From: Larix kaempferi
Lineage: Eukaryota; Streptophyta; Pinopsida; Pinales; Pinaceae
Reading direction: 5' to 3'
Length of the DNA stretch: 64,000 nucleotides
Assembly (NCBI GenBank): GCA_027924585.1
Contig: BSBM01000442.1
Span: 868,001-932,000 of the forward strand
The notes beneath the pieces are model-generated. The model saw nothing but the letters and a program-made list of their open reading frames with translations, was not told the origin of the DNA and made no database searches. Made by a program: the position numbers and the translations under genes. Positions 44,353 through 56,900 of this stretch are shown in pieces (positions within the stretch are counted from its first letter, which is position 1; each line of letters starts with the position of its first letter).

Positions 44353-44362
44353 CCAAGCCAAA

Positions 44363-47149
44363 ATACAACCACAAAAGATGTCCTAGCTAGGGCTAGTCAA
44401 CAAACCCTAGCTCTTGCAAGTGCAAGAATCCCTCCAACACTATTTCCAAGACAAGATGTCCTATTTTTCCTCAAATACATCCAAGGGTTTCCAAACCCTA
44501 ATATTTAGCATAGGGATGAAACCCTAGCCTTAGAATCCAAGTTGCTCCAAGAGACCAAGAAACCCTAGTGCCCAAGAGAGAGATCGAATGTACAAAGAAG
44601 AATCTCAGATGAGAGAAACTGTCCACCTTCTCATATGTTCCACTAAGGTTTCCTCATGAACCCTAACACATCACTAAGAGCACTCCAAAGAAGAGATACA
44701 AATTAATGTGTGATGTGATGTGATGTTTGAAAATATTCTCCTTCCTCTATATATATGAGAGATAAGGGAGGCCAACAATATAACACAGGTCAACCTAAGC
44801 CTTACAAGCAATCCTACTAAACATAAATAATCCAAACACACGTGAAATGCTCCACTCTTAAAGTACACTGTGTCATCCAATGATGATGTCATGCACAATA
44901 GTGACCCAAGGTGATGTAGCTATGCAAGGCAAGTCCATACCACTCCATCCCAAGCCTCCACAGACTCCATTCATCATCCAAATCCAAGTACTACACCATG
45001 GTAGCTACCCCTTTCAAGAAAATTGTCGAAGCCCCGAACATTCTCGAGACATCTCCAATCCTCCGAATAGGAAACCAAGCTACCACATGCAATTTAGGGC
45101 TTGTAGCCCTCCTCCACAATGCACAATGCTCCCATACCCTGTAGGGTGTTCTCCTACCAGGGGAAGTCTCCATGTGGCCATCATGTAGGACATCCACCAT
45201 CTATGCAAGAGATCTCCAACGCCCTAGGGAAAAACATTGAGCCAATGATCATCTAAGGTTTGGTTTTAGCATCCACCAAGCACACTATCACAGGTGTGCA
45301 TATCCATCAATGGCCATTTCTCATGCTATAATCCATCTTGGACTATCCAAGGGTTCAACATCACCATGTACCCAAATCTCATGAAGTACCCCAAACATGG
45401 TGTAAACACTTTCAAAGTAACCCAAAAGTTTAACACCTTGGAGGACATGTTTTATTCATCAACCATCTCAAGTTTGCTCCTACCCAAAGGATTGTTTGCA
45501 AGTGAGGTCGGAGAGGACAAAAAGAGGGGATACCTCAAAAAAATCTTGTATGATGGAAACTTCTCCTTCAATATTTAGCAAACTACACAACATAATGTTA
45601 TTGTTTAGATAATTTAATTTAAGCAGATCAAGGTAATAAACATCCCTTCAATTCCTTGGACAAACATTGGTCATCCCAATAGAGGGGGGGGAAAAGCAAC
45701 ACGTGTTGCTTATTCTTGCATTTTGGAGGCTAAAATTTTGGAAAGAAAATACTTGAATGAATCACATTCTTTCCCCCATATTTTTCACTGTCATTTCTAC
45801 ACAACATGCAATATTTGAAGATTTGAAGTCTCTAATTTTGCAAACCACATTTCTCAAGTAGTTTTCTTGCTGCAACCTTGAACTAGCATACACAATTATT
45901 GGCAAAACAAAATGAACACTATATATGTCCACCACAGAGTTCTACATACTCAAACCACATGAAAACTCATTTTCTTTCATGGATTGTAAATTTATATAAA
46001 AAAAAGTTGAGAAAACCTTAAGCCTTATATGAACTAGATCATAATTGTCATCTAACCTGATATGTCTGTAGTTAAACACAATGAATATTAGCATTGGTCA
46101 ACTACAAGGTGACTTTTGCATATGGTACTAATTGCACCAAACTGTGCTTGTATCTATAATGAGGTCCAACAATTCTCACATAATTGAGACCCTAGTGATC
46201 ATGCATTGAATCCAACTAACTATATGTCTCAGTGGCCCTATCATTTGTATCCACCGACAAAAGAAATATCATGACAAGACTCCTCGGTGTGTTTTTTAGG
46301 GCAACTCTGAGTGTAGAACCCACTGTCACCTTAATTCCTAACTCCTTCGTTTAGACCCCAACTCCAAAAGGTCAAGGGGGGTTGTCACTACTTACTAAGT
46401 TTCTCTTAAGAGTTTCTTTAGGAGTTGCAAATTATTAATGTTCAATGTCAAGCATTCATGCTAGGATGCAATAATTTTGATGACGGACAAACCTTCTTTG
46501 ATAATGAACCATATACAATTGCGAGAGAGAATAACAATTCGTCTACCAAACCAGTGCCTACTTTACTTGGGTTATGGAGTCACAGATACAATAAAAGTAA
46601 GATCACCAAAAACAATGAAATTGCATTAAACCATTCACTTATCACAATGATCCAAATATCATATTTAACACATGAGAAATACTTGTAGTAAATGAACAAT
46701 TAATGAATGAAAAGTGCCTGTAATGAGGTTGAACCGAATTCTAATGCTTCGAAAGTAAGGAACTGGAAATGAAATAACAATTGCAATGTTTTATCAATGG
46801 TTTTGTAGATTTTAATTATTTTTAGGTCTCTCTTTAGCTTAAGGGAATTAAGGTTTGAGCAAGAAAATTAAAGCTAATCTATGTGTCTACCCCAAAACTC
46901 ATCTCTTTCGATTTGAGAGAAATTATCGGGTGCTCAACAAGAGAACTCAAGGCTTCCAACTAGCTCCACGGGTCAAACTTCATTTTCTCAAAGTTTTGTC
47001 AGGATAAATTTATGAGTGCCTATTATTCTAGCCAACGCAAATCTTTGCCCTTTCTTCTCACCCAGGATCAGACGAACCGCCAAGGGGAGTGAATATGGGG
47101 CAATGATTGGGGCACGGTTTATTTAACTTTTAAAAGAATAAACAAACAT
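44363..47149. other. Non-coding spacer 44.4-47.1 kb
   Basis: Open stretches at 44880-45188 and 45294-45578 have no recognisable domain and no conserved context. A TGATG-rich patch and a TATATATA motif near 44709-44757 could belong to an LTR promoter on the minus strand, but no second copy is present in the window. I see no gene here. Confidence 0.5.
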
Positions 47150-47600
47150 TTAAATACAATGCAAACCGGCATGATATTGCAAGGGTGGCAAAGCCAACTC
47201 ACTTGCAAGGTGTGGGCAAATAAATTAAAGCAAAAATAACTTGAAACATAAGCAAATTTACTAGCCAGAACGATTTTGCATGGATGGACAAACCACTTCA
47301 CATGCAAGGTGTGGACAAACAATATTACCAAATGAAAATGAAAAATAAACTAATTCCTAGCCCTTTCAACAATTGCTATGCAAGGGTGGCAAAACCAACT
47401 CATTTGTTAGCAACATATAACAAAAATAACTTAAGGAAATGAAATGCTATCCTAGCCACACAACTCTCTTCCTAATGAAAAGGAGGGGCAAGCAATCTAA
47501 CAAAATGTAAATAACATAAACAACTAACGCCTCTCTACACTCGCAATGCAAATGTGGACAAACTCAACTTTTTATGCATGCAAGGGATGGCTGAAAATTA
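47150..47600. repeat. Diverged tandem repeat, period about 100 bp
   Basis: The block 'ttgcaagggtggcaaa.cca' followed by 'cttgcaaggtgtgg.caaa' starts at about 47177, 47276 and 47378, with a more decayed copy near 47548. The spacing is about 100 bp and the copies differ by many substitutions. Confidence 0.7.
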
Positions 47601-48573
47601 AAAGAGCTTTTGCTGGAAATAAATGAATAAAGAATCAAGCCCAAGAGAAAGAAATATTTTAGCATTTGAAATATAAGAAAATGGGGATCAAGAATAAGAA
47701 ATTTGACTTTTTTTGGCAAGGAACTTGAAGTGGTCACACTTAGGTGATTTTTGAGCTTATTTGTGACCAAATTTGGGCATTCCCTCCCCATGTAACATCA
47801 CAAACCTGCACTAAACAACAAACTAATCTTTTGCAAATATGATGAAAATAAGTATGAAATCACTTTAAAAAATTTGACATAAAAATTTCTGCAATTTGTA
47901 AATGAAATGTAGCATGTAGAGAGTTGTAAATGATGTTTTTTTAGAGCGGAATAAGTAAATAAAAATCTACAAAAATTAATAGTTAGTTTGAAGTAGCTAA
48001 GTTCTTTAATAGTTGTTTGGACGATGGGGTATCCCACTCTCCAAGCTTGGGTAACTTGTAACAAAACAATCTTCAAATGCATAAGGGGTAAGAGATCAAG
48101 CAAAGAAATGATAAATCATATATTCAAATTAGAAGTCCATGAAATTCTCAAATGCTAAGAAGATAACCCACATAACATGTAACAACAATTTTGCAATATT
48201 ATTCTCAAGCAAAAAAAATTGTTTGAGATCCATAAATGAAAAAATAAAACTACAATGTTACAATGTTACCTTACATAAAGCCAATAACCGAATTTCCTCC
48301 AAAAATTTCTCTTCATTCACATCAAAAGATGGAAATTACAATGGCTCACTTCTTTGGACAAGAATGGGAGTAAGAGAGCAAGAAATAATGAAAGGATGCA
48401 AGAGCGTGCATTATTGTAGAAGAAAGAATATTGTAACCAAAATGAGGAGGAGCCTCATTAAATAAGAAAAGATAGAGGGGGGAGTTCCTTTGCATGAATG
48501 ACATTTGTCACTTGGAGAAAAAGGGGGCCCATGAAGGGGGGTGCACTTCTTTGGGTTAAAAATAACAAACAAT

Positions 48574-48592
48574 GGGGGGGGGGGGGGGGGGG
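48574..48592. repeat. Poly-G tract (19 bases)
   Basis: Run of 19 G followed after AGAA by CCCCCCC, so the strand could fold back on itself. Its exact length is uncertain in sequencing. Confidence 0.8.
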
Positions 48593-49828
48593 AGAACCCC
48601 CCCACTCATGTTTTATATTTCATTGCTAGCCCAAGGGGAAGGAATCATGAAGATGAGACCTCCTCTTTTGGCTTGTTTCAATTTTTCTCATTTCCCATGG
48701 TGAGAGAGGGTTTTTCCCTTAGGACAACTTCAAACTTGAAAAACACTTGCTTGGGGGGCCTCCTTTGGCTTTTAAATTTACCTTAGGGTCATAATATAAC
48801 ATTTGGAAACTTAATTTCCCCTCCCTAAGTGACTTTAGTCACTTTACAAAAGTTTGTCATTCTAATTAATGGCCAATTGTCCTGATTTATTTGACTGACT
48901 TAGGAAAATCCATCAAAAACTTTATCAAAACTCAACATAATGACTTCAAACTTGGTCCAAGGGTGTAGGGGGTTTCTTGCCATTGATTTTGAGTACCCAT
49001 ACCCCTATTTATGGGCATTAAGTGCCAATTAACCCTCTTTTACATTACAACATTTTATGCTGAGGGACATTTTTTAATTACCAAAAATTAAAAAATCCTA
49101 AGTAAAACTTAATTAAATTTCGCAAGACTCTGGATAATGTCTAGCATGGTAATATAGAACATTCATAGGCACCAATCACCCCATGGACTCGATTATTAGA
49201 ACGTATTTCACCACTTTGAATATATTTTTGAGTGAAAATCTCAAATAATTAAAATCACTAAAAATAATTTTAATTATCCAAGGGAAAAAACACTCGATGA
49301 AAGGACTTCCCTAATTATAAAGTTTTAGGCAACTAAGTTATACAAAAAAATGATCCTCATGCTGACATATCATTACAAAATCCCCCGCAGGGGTGCAAAC
49401 ATTTCATGAAGAAAAAATAAGAAGAAGAGCTACCTCGCTTGAAAAACTTCATTAGGTACTTCTTTATCATCTTCAAGGCACATGGTACATGGTTGTCCTT
49501 CCCTTGGTGGTCAACATGTTCTATAGTATAACATTCATATTTTCCCATCTAGTAGGCATGTAGGCCAATGACAAGGGAAGGAAGGCTTAGTAACCATTCT
49601 TAAACTTCCAGAACATCTGCTATTACATACGTATAGCGACAAGAATATTTACTAGGACAGGAAAGTTGCAGTGACATATCATATAAATTAGAGCAGAAAA
49701 AAAACTTGCTTTTGATCACATGTATGCAGGAGTTCTTAGCCCATGGCCAAAACAACCTATGGTGTACTTGCTTATTGCCAACCTTCGTAGGTTTACTTCA
49801 AGTAATTTCTTTTGTTGCATTGTGTATC

Positions 49829-49934
49829 AATCTCAATATAAGCCAAAAGGATTTGTAATACTTATAACTGTTTAGTGGCACAATCTCAGCATAAGCCAAA
49901 AGGATTGGTAATACTTATAACTGCTTATAAAATT
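49829..49934. repeat. 53-bp tandem duplication
   Basis: Two adjacent copies of a segment with 'ataagccaaaaggatt.gtaatacttataactg', starting at 49829 and about 49882, differing at a few positions. Confidence 0.82.
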
Positions 49935-50723
49935 AAAATCACTGTTCAACTTCACAATGCTTCAATGATCATTCTTTTTCCAATGTTGACATAAATTCGT
50001 AAATAAAAGGTAACATACAAAACAGAATACCCACATCCAAACACCAAACCATTATCAATTCTTGAGAATATTTTCAACTACCAACAATTTTACAAATAAC
50101 AAGTTCTCATAACTCTTAGACTCGGGTCATGTCCAAAACAAGCATATTCCTGGAGACAAACAAATAATAAATAACAAGCAAAATCAAACATGAGCATTAA
50201 TTTTATGAGGTTTTACAAAGCAGGTGTACTAAAAGGTCTAAAAAGTCTGATGGGGAGTATTTCTCAATTTAATCACTTCTGTACAAAAACAAACAAACGT
50301 TAAAAAATTAACTGCTAAAAAGGTTTAAATTTAACCCAATCTTAGCCCAACATTATTTGCTTCCTATGAAAATAGAACCCCTAATAACTTCATGAGATTG
50401 GCATCAAGCATAGATTGCGTCTCAACATTCTGCTTTTGTGGAGAAACACCATTCCTAGGACCTATACACTTTTCTCAACCGATATGGACCCCCAACACTT
50501 CTAAACAGTGCAGCTTTCCTCAGTAAGGTTGTCTTGCAAGATATTACATCAAAAAATTTACATTCATAATTTTCCATGCTACCTCGTTCATAGTAATGAT
50601 TATCAACTTCCATCAAAATTTAGCTACAAGCTTCATATCCCTATTCTAAATTGCAAAATCTCTGCAGGTTCAGAGTGAGGCCCCTTAGCAATACACAGGA
50701 ATAAGTGCATCCCATGTCACAAC

Positions 50724-50729
50724 TTTATT
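50724..50729 (-). terminator. Poly(A) signal candidate of the CUE gene
   Basis: AATAAA on the minus strand about 150 bp after the stop codon. It is the nearest perfect hexamer I noticed. Plant poly(A) signals are loose, so this is only a position guess. Confidence 0.4.
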
Positions 50730-50876
50730 GGAAATACCTGTCATCTTGGTTCAGTTGCCACTGAATGCAGCTTTGAAATACCATCTAAAACCCAGATTGA
50801 GCCCATCCAGCATTATATATGTTTTAATCTCTACATGCATAATGTTACTGCTGGACATAAAGCATTTCAAAGAACT

Positions 50877-50963
50877 TCAGAACACATCATGATTGAAGCA
50901 TCCAGGAATGGAGATACCTTCCTGAGCTTTCCTGAGATGCAAGGTCAGAGCATAATTGTTCAC
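50877..50963 (-). CDS. CUE gene last exon
   Basis: 87 bp: VNNYALTLHLRKAQEGISIP then GCFNHDVF and the stop. Acceptor CACTTTGTAG. The first residues continue the coiled-coil of the previous exon in frame (TLE to VNNYAL). A possible poly(A) signal AATAAA follows about 150 bp downstream (50729-50724). Confidence 0.9.
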   Translation of the reverse strand: MNNYALTLHLRKAQEGISIPGCFNHDVF

Positions 50964-53917
50964 CTACAAAGTGGAGATCAGAAAAGGGCATGTTAAAGGG
51001 AGTATAACCTACTATTTCCTAATCACACAAAAAAAAAGAGAAAAGAGACTTTTCATTAGCAGAAGTTGAAAGCAACTCAAATATCTGATCTGACTTCTGA
51101 CAGAAATACTGATCAATAGACTTATAAAAAAAGTACATGCTTAATGACAAATTAGTGGTGATTACACCTCTAATGTCCTGATCTGATCTTGGCACTGTGA
51201 CAAAAGCTGCTTCAGGTGCTGTAATTCATGGCCCCCTTCTTCATGCTCCTTCTGGCGCTCATGCTGGATAGCAACAGCTCTTTTGAGTATGTTATTATCC
51301 CGTACTAATAAATGAAGTTGCTCCTTCAACAAGAAGTCGTCCTGTATTTGAAAATACCAATAGTTTACTTCCATGATTACCCTTCAAAAATCTAATCTCA
51401 CTTACACAAATCATAGCAAAATGAAAACCAGTGCTAAACTGTGTGTTAGGAGAGGAAGGCCAGTCTAGAACCAGATTGACAGATGGAAGTACCTTCTGCA
51501 AATTCTCAACTAGACCAGCAGTACGACCCACAATAGTTTTCTCCAATAACTCTAATGCCCTCGAAGCTCGTTCTCTTGCATCATCAAAACTACCTGCATT
51601 ACTTATTTCTCTGACCAGTAGCTCAACCCATTCTGATCCATCAGCTGGCAGAGAAATAATAACAGCTTCAGCATGGTCAGTATCAATAGGCATTTCAGTT
51701 GTGAAACGACCACCTGGAACTATTTAATGACACAAAAACAGAATAACTGACAGCAACTGAGAATGACACACTGTATATGTACATCCAGCTCAGAACTTAT
51801 CTGGAATATTTTCCATTTTATACAAAATCCATCTCTGCAGGTATAGAAAGCCTATTAAAATAGAGACTTGGAAAATATACCATAACTAAAACTAGATCCC
51901 ATCAATAGGATGAGTGGATGCAAAGAATAACCTCAAAGAAGCTATTGACCTTAATATTGGTTCACAATCATCTACTTGTGATATAGAGGATCATTGATTT
52001 CGGCTGAACTGTTTTTGTTTTGACTTTTGAATTGTGATCCAATGGACTGCAAGAATGGAAAACTTTGGAATGTCAGGGCTCAAAGAGTGTGACCAATTAG
52101 AAGAAGACTCCAATTTTCCCACTTGGAAGTAAACGTTGCAGAAGCTTATGGAGGAGATTGATCTCTAGGGAATAGTCCAGGGCAAAGTTACAGTTTATAT
52201 GGATCCTCAACAATGATTTCAGTACAAAAAGAGAGTTGCTAAGGAGCAGAGGATCTTTTTGGACTATGTGAAGGACCACCCGATTCCTCACATCACAGGG
52301 AAACTGACAAAGGAAATGTTAGACAAATTGGCAACATTGCATCAAAGTGTCAATATGTCTAGGGAGATGCTCTTTAAGAACAAGCACACATGCGTAATTC
52401 AGACATCATGGCAAGTTACCTTGTGAATATCACCAATCTCAAAGATCTGCACTTTTCTACTGGTATGAAGATTGAAGATGAGGAATTAGTGCCTATTGCA
52501 CTAAACGGTTTCTCTCTTATTTGGGAGGCCTTTGTTCAAGGTGTATGTGCTCACGAAAACCTCCCAACTTATGAGAAGCTTTGAGACATCTTTGTCCAAG
52601 AAAAAAATAATGTGTGAAAAGAAGAAGACCAAGAGTTTGCACCTATTAGGAAGGTGTTATCCCTCTTTCAGCAAGGGGTGACTTTGATCAGTAGTTCCTG
52701 AGATGAGATCTGTGGCTTTACCATAGATCATTGGTCAAAGGTCCTTCAACATATATCAGATGGTCCATGTGCCTCTGATATGCCTAGACAAATACAGTGT
52801 CTGATCCTCTACACGCAGTGACATCTCTAACCCTCTTCTACTCTTAGCATGTTTTCTCAATATGATGACATGTTTGCATGGATTGTTACTTTTGTACTCG
52901 TATAGTGATTCATATGCTTAAAACAAATTACTCATATCATAGTCTTTCTTTGGTGTGCTCTGCCTTAGAAGTGTGTGTCTGAAGGTTACTTAGTGTTTTG
53001 ATCCGTTTCATAACATTTTACCTAGTCACTTTCATTTTCATCAACCAATTCATCTATCCCCTTCATTTTCCCCTTTATGAATGATCTGTCATTAGTAATA
53101 ATCAAAGGTTTCATTACTATTCCCATGTATGAATGTCTCAAATAAAGTCAAAAGAGTCTAGTACACTCAAGGAAGATGCTAAGAAATTAAATGTAAATGC
53201 AAATGGAAAATTATGGGAGATACTTCCCTTGAAAAAAAGCCAGGTTCCCTTGTCCTAGGTTATCAAAGCCAAATCTAAAGCAAAAAAGGACTAAACCAAC
53301 GAAAGGGCTATGAAACGTACCTTAGGCACACATGGATGACCCACACAACACTTCCTTAGGCACACATGTGGAAGAAACATCTAAAATCCTAACTCTTGAA
53401 AGTTATGGATAGACCTGTCACTCCTATATTTTTATGATGGTTATTTCATAAAGATCCCCCTTTATTCCCTAGTACATAATTCACTTCATGCAACCTAACT
53501 TGACTTAGGTAGTGTTATCACATTTATAGTAGCCAGGGCTACCATATATTCAGACCAGATTCCAGTACTTTTCTAAGCCAGTCCTTTACTATGAGATGCT
53601 TGAGATCGGTAGTTGATGAGCAACTATTCTATGATCACTCATATTTTCAGCAGCCCCAGAGCAGACACTACAACCTTATGCCATGATTGAGCCTCGTGAC
53701 CTTAGATTTGATGACTGAGGTGGCCATTTTCTTCCATACAAAGCAGTGTGATAGTGCCCAGAGTTATGCAGCAACAATGTTTCAGTGACAATTGACGGTT
53801 CAGATGATAGATATAGGTATATGACCCAACAGGTATATGGTTGTGCATTGGATACCTATATGGTGCTCTTTTACTTATCTTAGTATCTTGACTAGGTATT
53901 TAGTGGTCATGATCTGG

Positions 53918-53952
<35 letters not shown>

Positions 53953-56900
53953 TTGACTGTCTAGAATTAAAGTGGTCGAATTACTTGGAATCAGAATTTC
54001 TTGTGTATACTCGTCAGCCTTACCCTCTTAAGTAGTATGGACTTAGTCATTCCCACCATTTATGGCTTGCTACTATAGATCCCATACTTGGGTATTGCTA
54101 TTTATTCATCAAACCTTTAGATCCATGCTATAGCATACCCCTAGTACCATCTCATTTCAACTTTGACCTTGTGGGCCCAACTTGGACCATTTTCCACTTT
54201 TTAAGGAGTGGGTCCCACTTGGCTAATTTTCATGGTACTAGATCTACTAGTTCAACTTCATAAGTGGCCCTTATCTTTCATTGGTTGAACCATTTGTCAC
54301 TTCATAAGCCTCTTCAACCATATCCTAACTCTTTGGGTCCACTTAATCACCTTAGATCTAGATCTCATTCTATCTTGGTCTTCCTTTATTTCATCATCAC
54401 ATTTCCCTAGGAAGCCTTGATTGCATTCGCTAGCCTTCATTGGCTAAGCTAGGGTCTCCCCCTTGGTCTTGCTTAGGCTTGATCTAAAGTGAAGAGTGCC
54501 TCGGTGATCGTGACACCTAGCTTGCATTGGGAACCGTGGCATCTCTTGGGTCACCTCTTTAGTTATCCAACACCTCTACCATCCCGGATGGGATACCCTT
54601 AGGGACATCTACAATTTGTGTGATCATAAGCCTTCAAATAATTTTCCAAAATTTAATAAAAATTGGTTCACGTTATTAAAAATTCACCAAATCACTGCAT
54701 TGAACCAATATTTTCATTTCTGAAGCACCGGAATGATGAAACTAGCCTCCAAAGGCATAAAAACAACACTGGGACATATGTAATGATACTTGACCCTAAG
54801 GCTATGCTTGTTGACCAAGTCAAGAAAGTTGACCAGGTCAAAACTAACCAAAAATTGATAACTGAGCCAAATTGAAGGAATCTGCATGCACATGGGGTGA
54901 AATATGCTCTCTTGTGTATGTTAATAACCTAACTAGAACATGAGTAACATAACAGTGGTGATCAATCATTAAATAATAATAAGACTTGTGCAAAAGTAGT
55001 CAGACAATTCTTCGTGAAGCCCTTTATATATGCCCACTTACAAACTTAACCAAGTTGTAAGGATGGGTGAGGTGAATGAAACAAGTCTAGGACAAGGGGA
55101 GTTGACTTTTGACTTTAACATAGTGATCTCTCTAAGCATAAGGGATAAAAGGGGATCCAGAGTGACATGTATAGGATAGAAAACAATAGGGAAAGGAGGT
55201 GTCTCACAAACGGAATAAGTTGATTGAGAAGTGTCCCTTCAACTCTAACAAATGTCTTATGACTCACATCCAAGCCTGATTCAGGCTCCGTGAGGATCTT
55301 TTCTAGAACCACTATACTAGGTGCACAGTCAACCGTAACTCGGAGGTTCTAGGGGACACTTAGAATTAGCTATCCCTTACTCCATCCACATCAAAACCCG
55401 TAGGCTCCGTGGGAAATAATCATCACATCAAAACCATGGTCGACAGTTATTTAGATTTTTAATAATATGCATCTGCTTTTACTTGACCAATTTCACATAT
55501 GACCCTTCGGATTTTACATGTGCTTAAAAGCACAACTAGTTGCAGCTTTCATCCAGGGTGCTTTACATTTCATTTCATTTGCATTTCATAGATATAGTAG
55601 CATATACTAATGCAGTGTGATGATGATAGGATCACTTGCTTCAAGTCTATCTGACACAACTCGAGTAACTAGCTAGTCTTAGCTCATGTCACAACACCAA
55701 TGGCTACTCCTAGCCCAAAAGTGAAGCATGGGGTCAACTAGCGGGAAACATCCACAATCAAAACCAAACATAGGGGGTAACCGACCAGAGAGGTCAAGGC
55801 TTCAGAATCCCAACTCACCTAGGCTCAGACCCAACACTGACGGGTTCTCTCGGCCCAAAAGGATCAAGGCTTCGATAAGTTCTGTCGCACAACTCAGAGC
55901 CGAGACACAAAACAACATGGAGTCTATCAAATACAGAGGCCAAAGTAAGGGAGAGCTCCTCAATCTAACAAGTCAAGGATCAAATCAAAGGATGGAAGAT
56001 ACTGGATGGACGAGGACAGTGAAAAGGTGATGCCATACATAGAAAGGGCAAAGCTAAGTCTGCATAAGGTAGGCAATACTAGTGATTATATGAAAAGGCC
56101 TTACATTCAAATTGTCATACAACTCGTGACCACAAATACATGACAACAACCAAAGCATATAACACATCACCACTATCAACTACCATGCATAGTCACAGTT
56201 ATTACTATGAACAAGAGAGACAAATGAATATACCCCAAATACAACCTGTATACTTGCTCAACCATGATCATGATTACCAACTCTGACTGCCATGGGAAAG
56301 GGAAAATACCAACTGGTAGCTCTACTGCTCTGACAAAAGTGAATCATAGTCTAGCAAATATCCCTCCAGGATCATGAAGAGGGCTCAGAAATGACAAGGA
56401 TGTACTAATAATACTACTCCACATAGGCTAGCTGCCTCTGTATGTACTCTGCCATTGATCATCATGGAACATGAATGCTCATCTCATGTAAAGGACTGGC
56501 TTGGGTTGTGACAACTGCTCTAGAAATGATAGTAGCTCCCAGCTACTATAAATGTGACAACAAGTACATTAACAGTATAGGCATTGATGTAGTGTGAGAG
56601 AAACACTCTACCATTCGGCATGGCTTCAGTTGTTGAAACATGCAGAGGTTTCAAAGACTTTTTCCTTTTGCATGCGAGATTTTTAATGCGAAATGTTATT
56701 TTTGCATGCATCCCAAATTAGGGTTTTGGAAACCCTAATCAACCAGTGAGTTATTAAAAGGAGGAAAGGGGCAAAGGGAAAAGGTTACTAGAGCATTTTC
56801 TTCAGAGATTGAAGGGAGAGAGAGTGAGGGCAAATCAGTGCATGATGCATGACAAAGGGGGCGCATTATTGAGAAGAGAAGGGTACATCACCTGGCAGAG

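Larger units (their letters stand above)
47601..50860. other. Non-coding spacer downstream of the CUE gene
   Basis: AT-rich sequence without supported genes. It holds a 19-base G run at 48574-48592 followed by AGAA and a C run, and a 53-bp tandem duplication at 49829-49934. The part nearest 50877 must include the 3' UTR of the CUE gene. Confidence 0.55.

Noticed and set aside
44674-45578. Open stretches at 44.7-45.6 kb as host genes
   Set aside because: No domain, no splice context and low-complexity composition. Chance open frames in spacer DNA are more likely.
51431-51727. Plus-strand 98-codon open frame over the CUE exon
   Set aside because: It is antisense to an exon with clear family similarity and proper splice borders.
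55728-56030. 100-codon basic Ser/Arg-rich open frame as a gene
   Set aside because: It lies inside an intron of the CUE gene on the opposite strand, with no domain and no recognisable neighbours.
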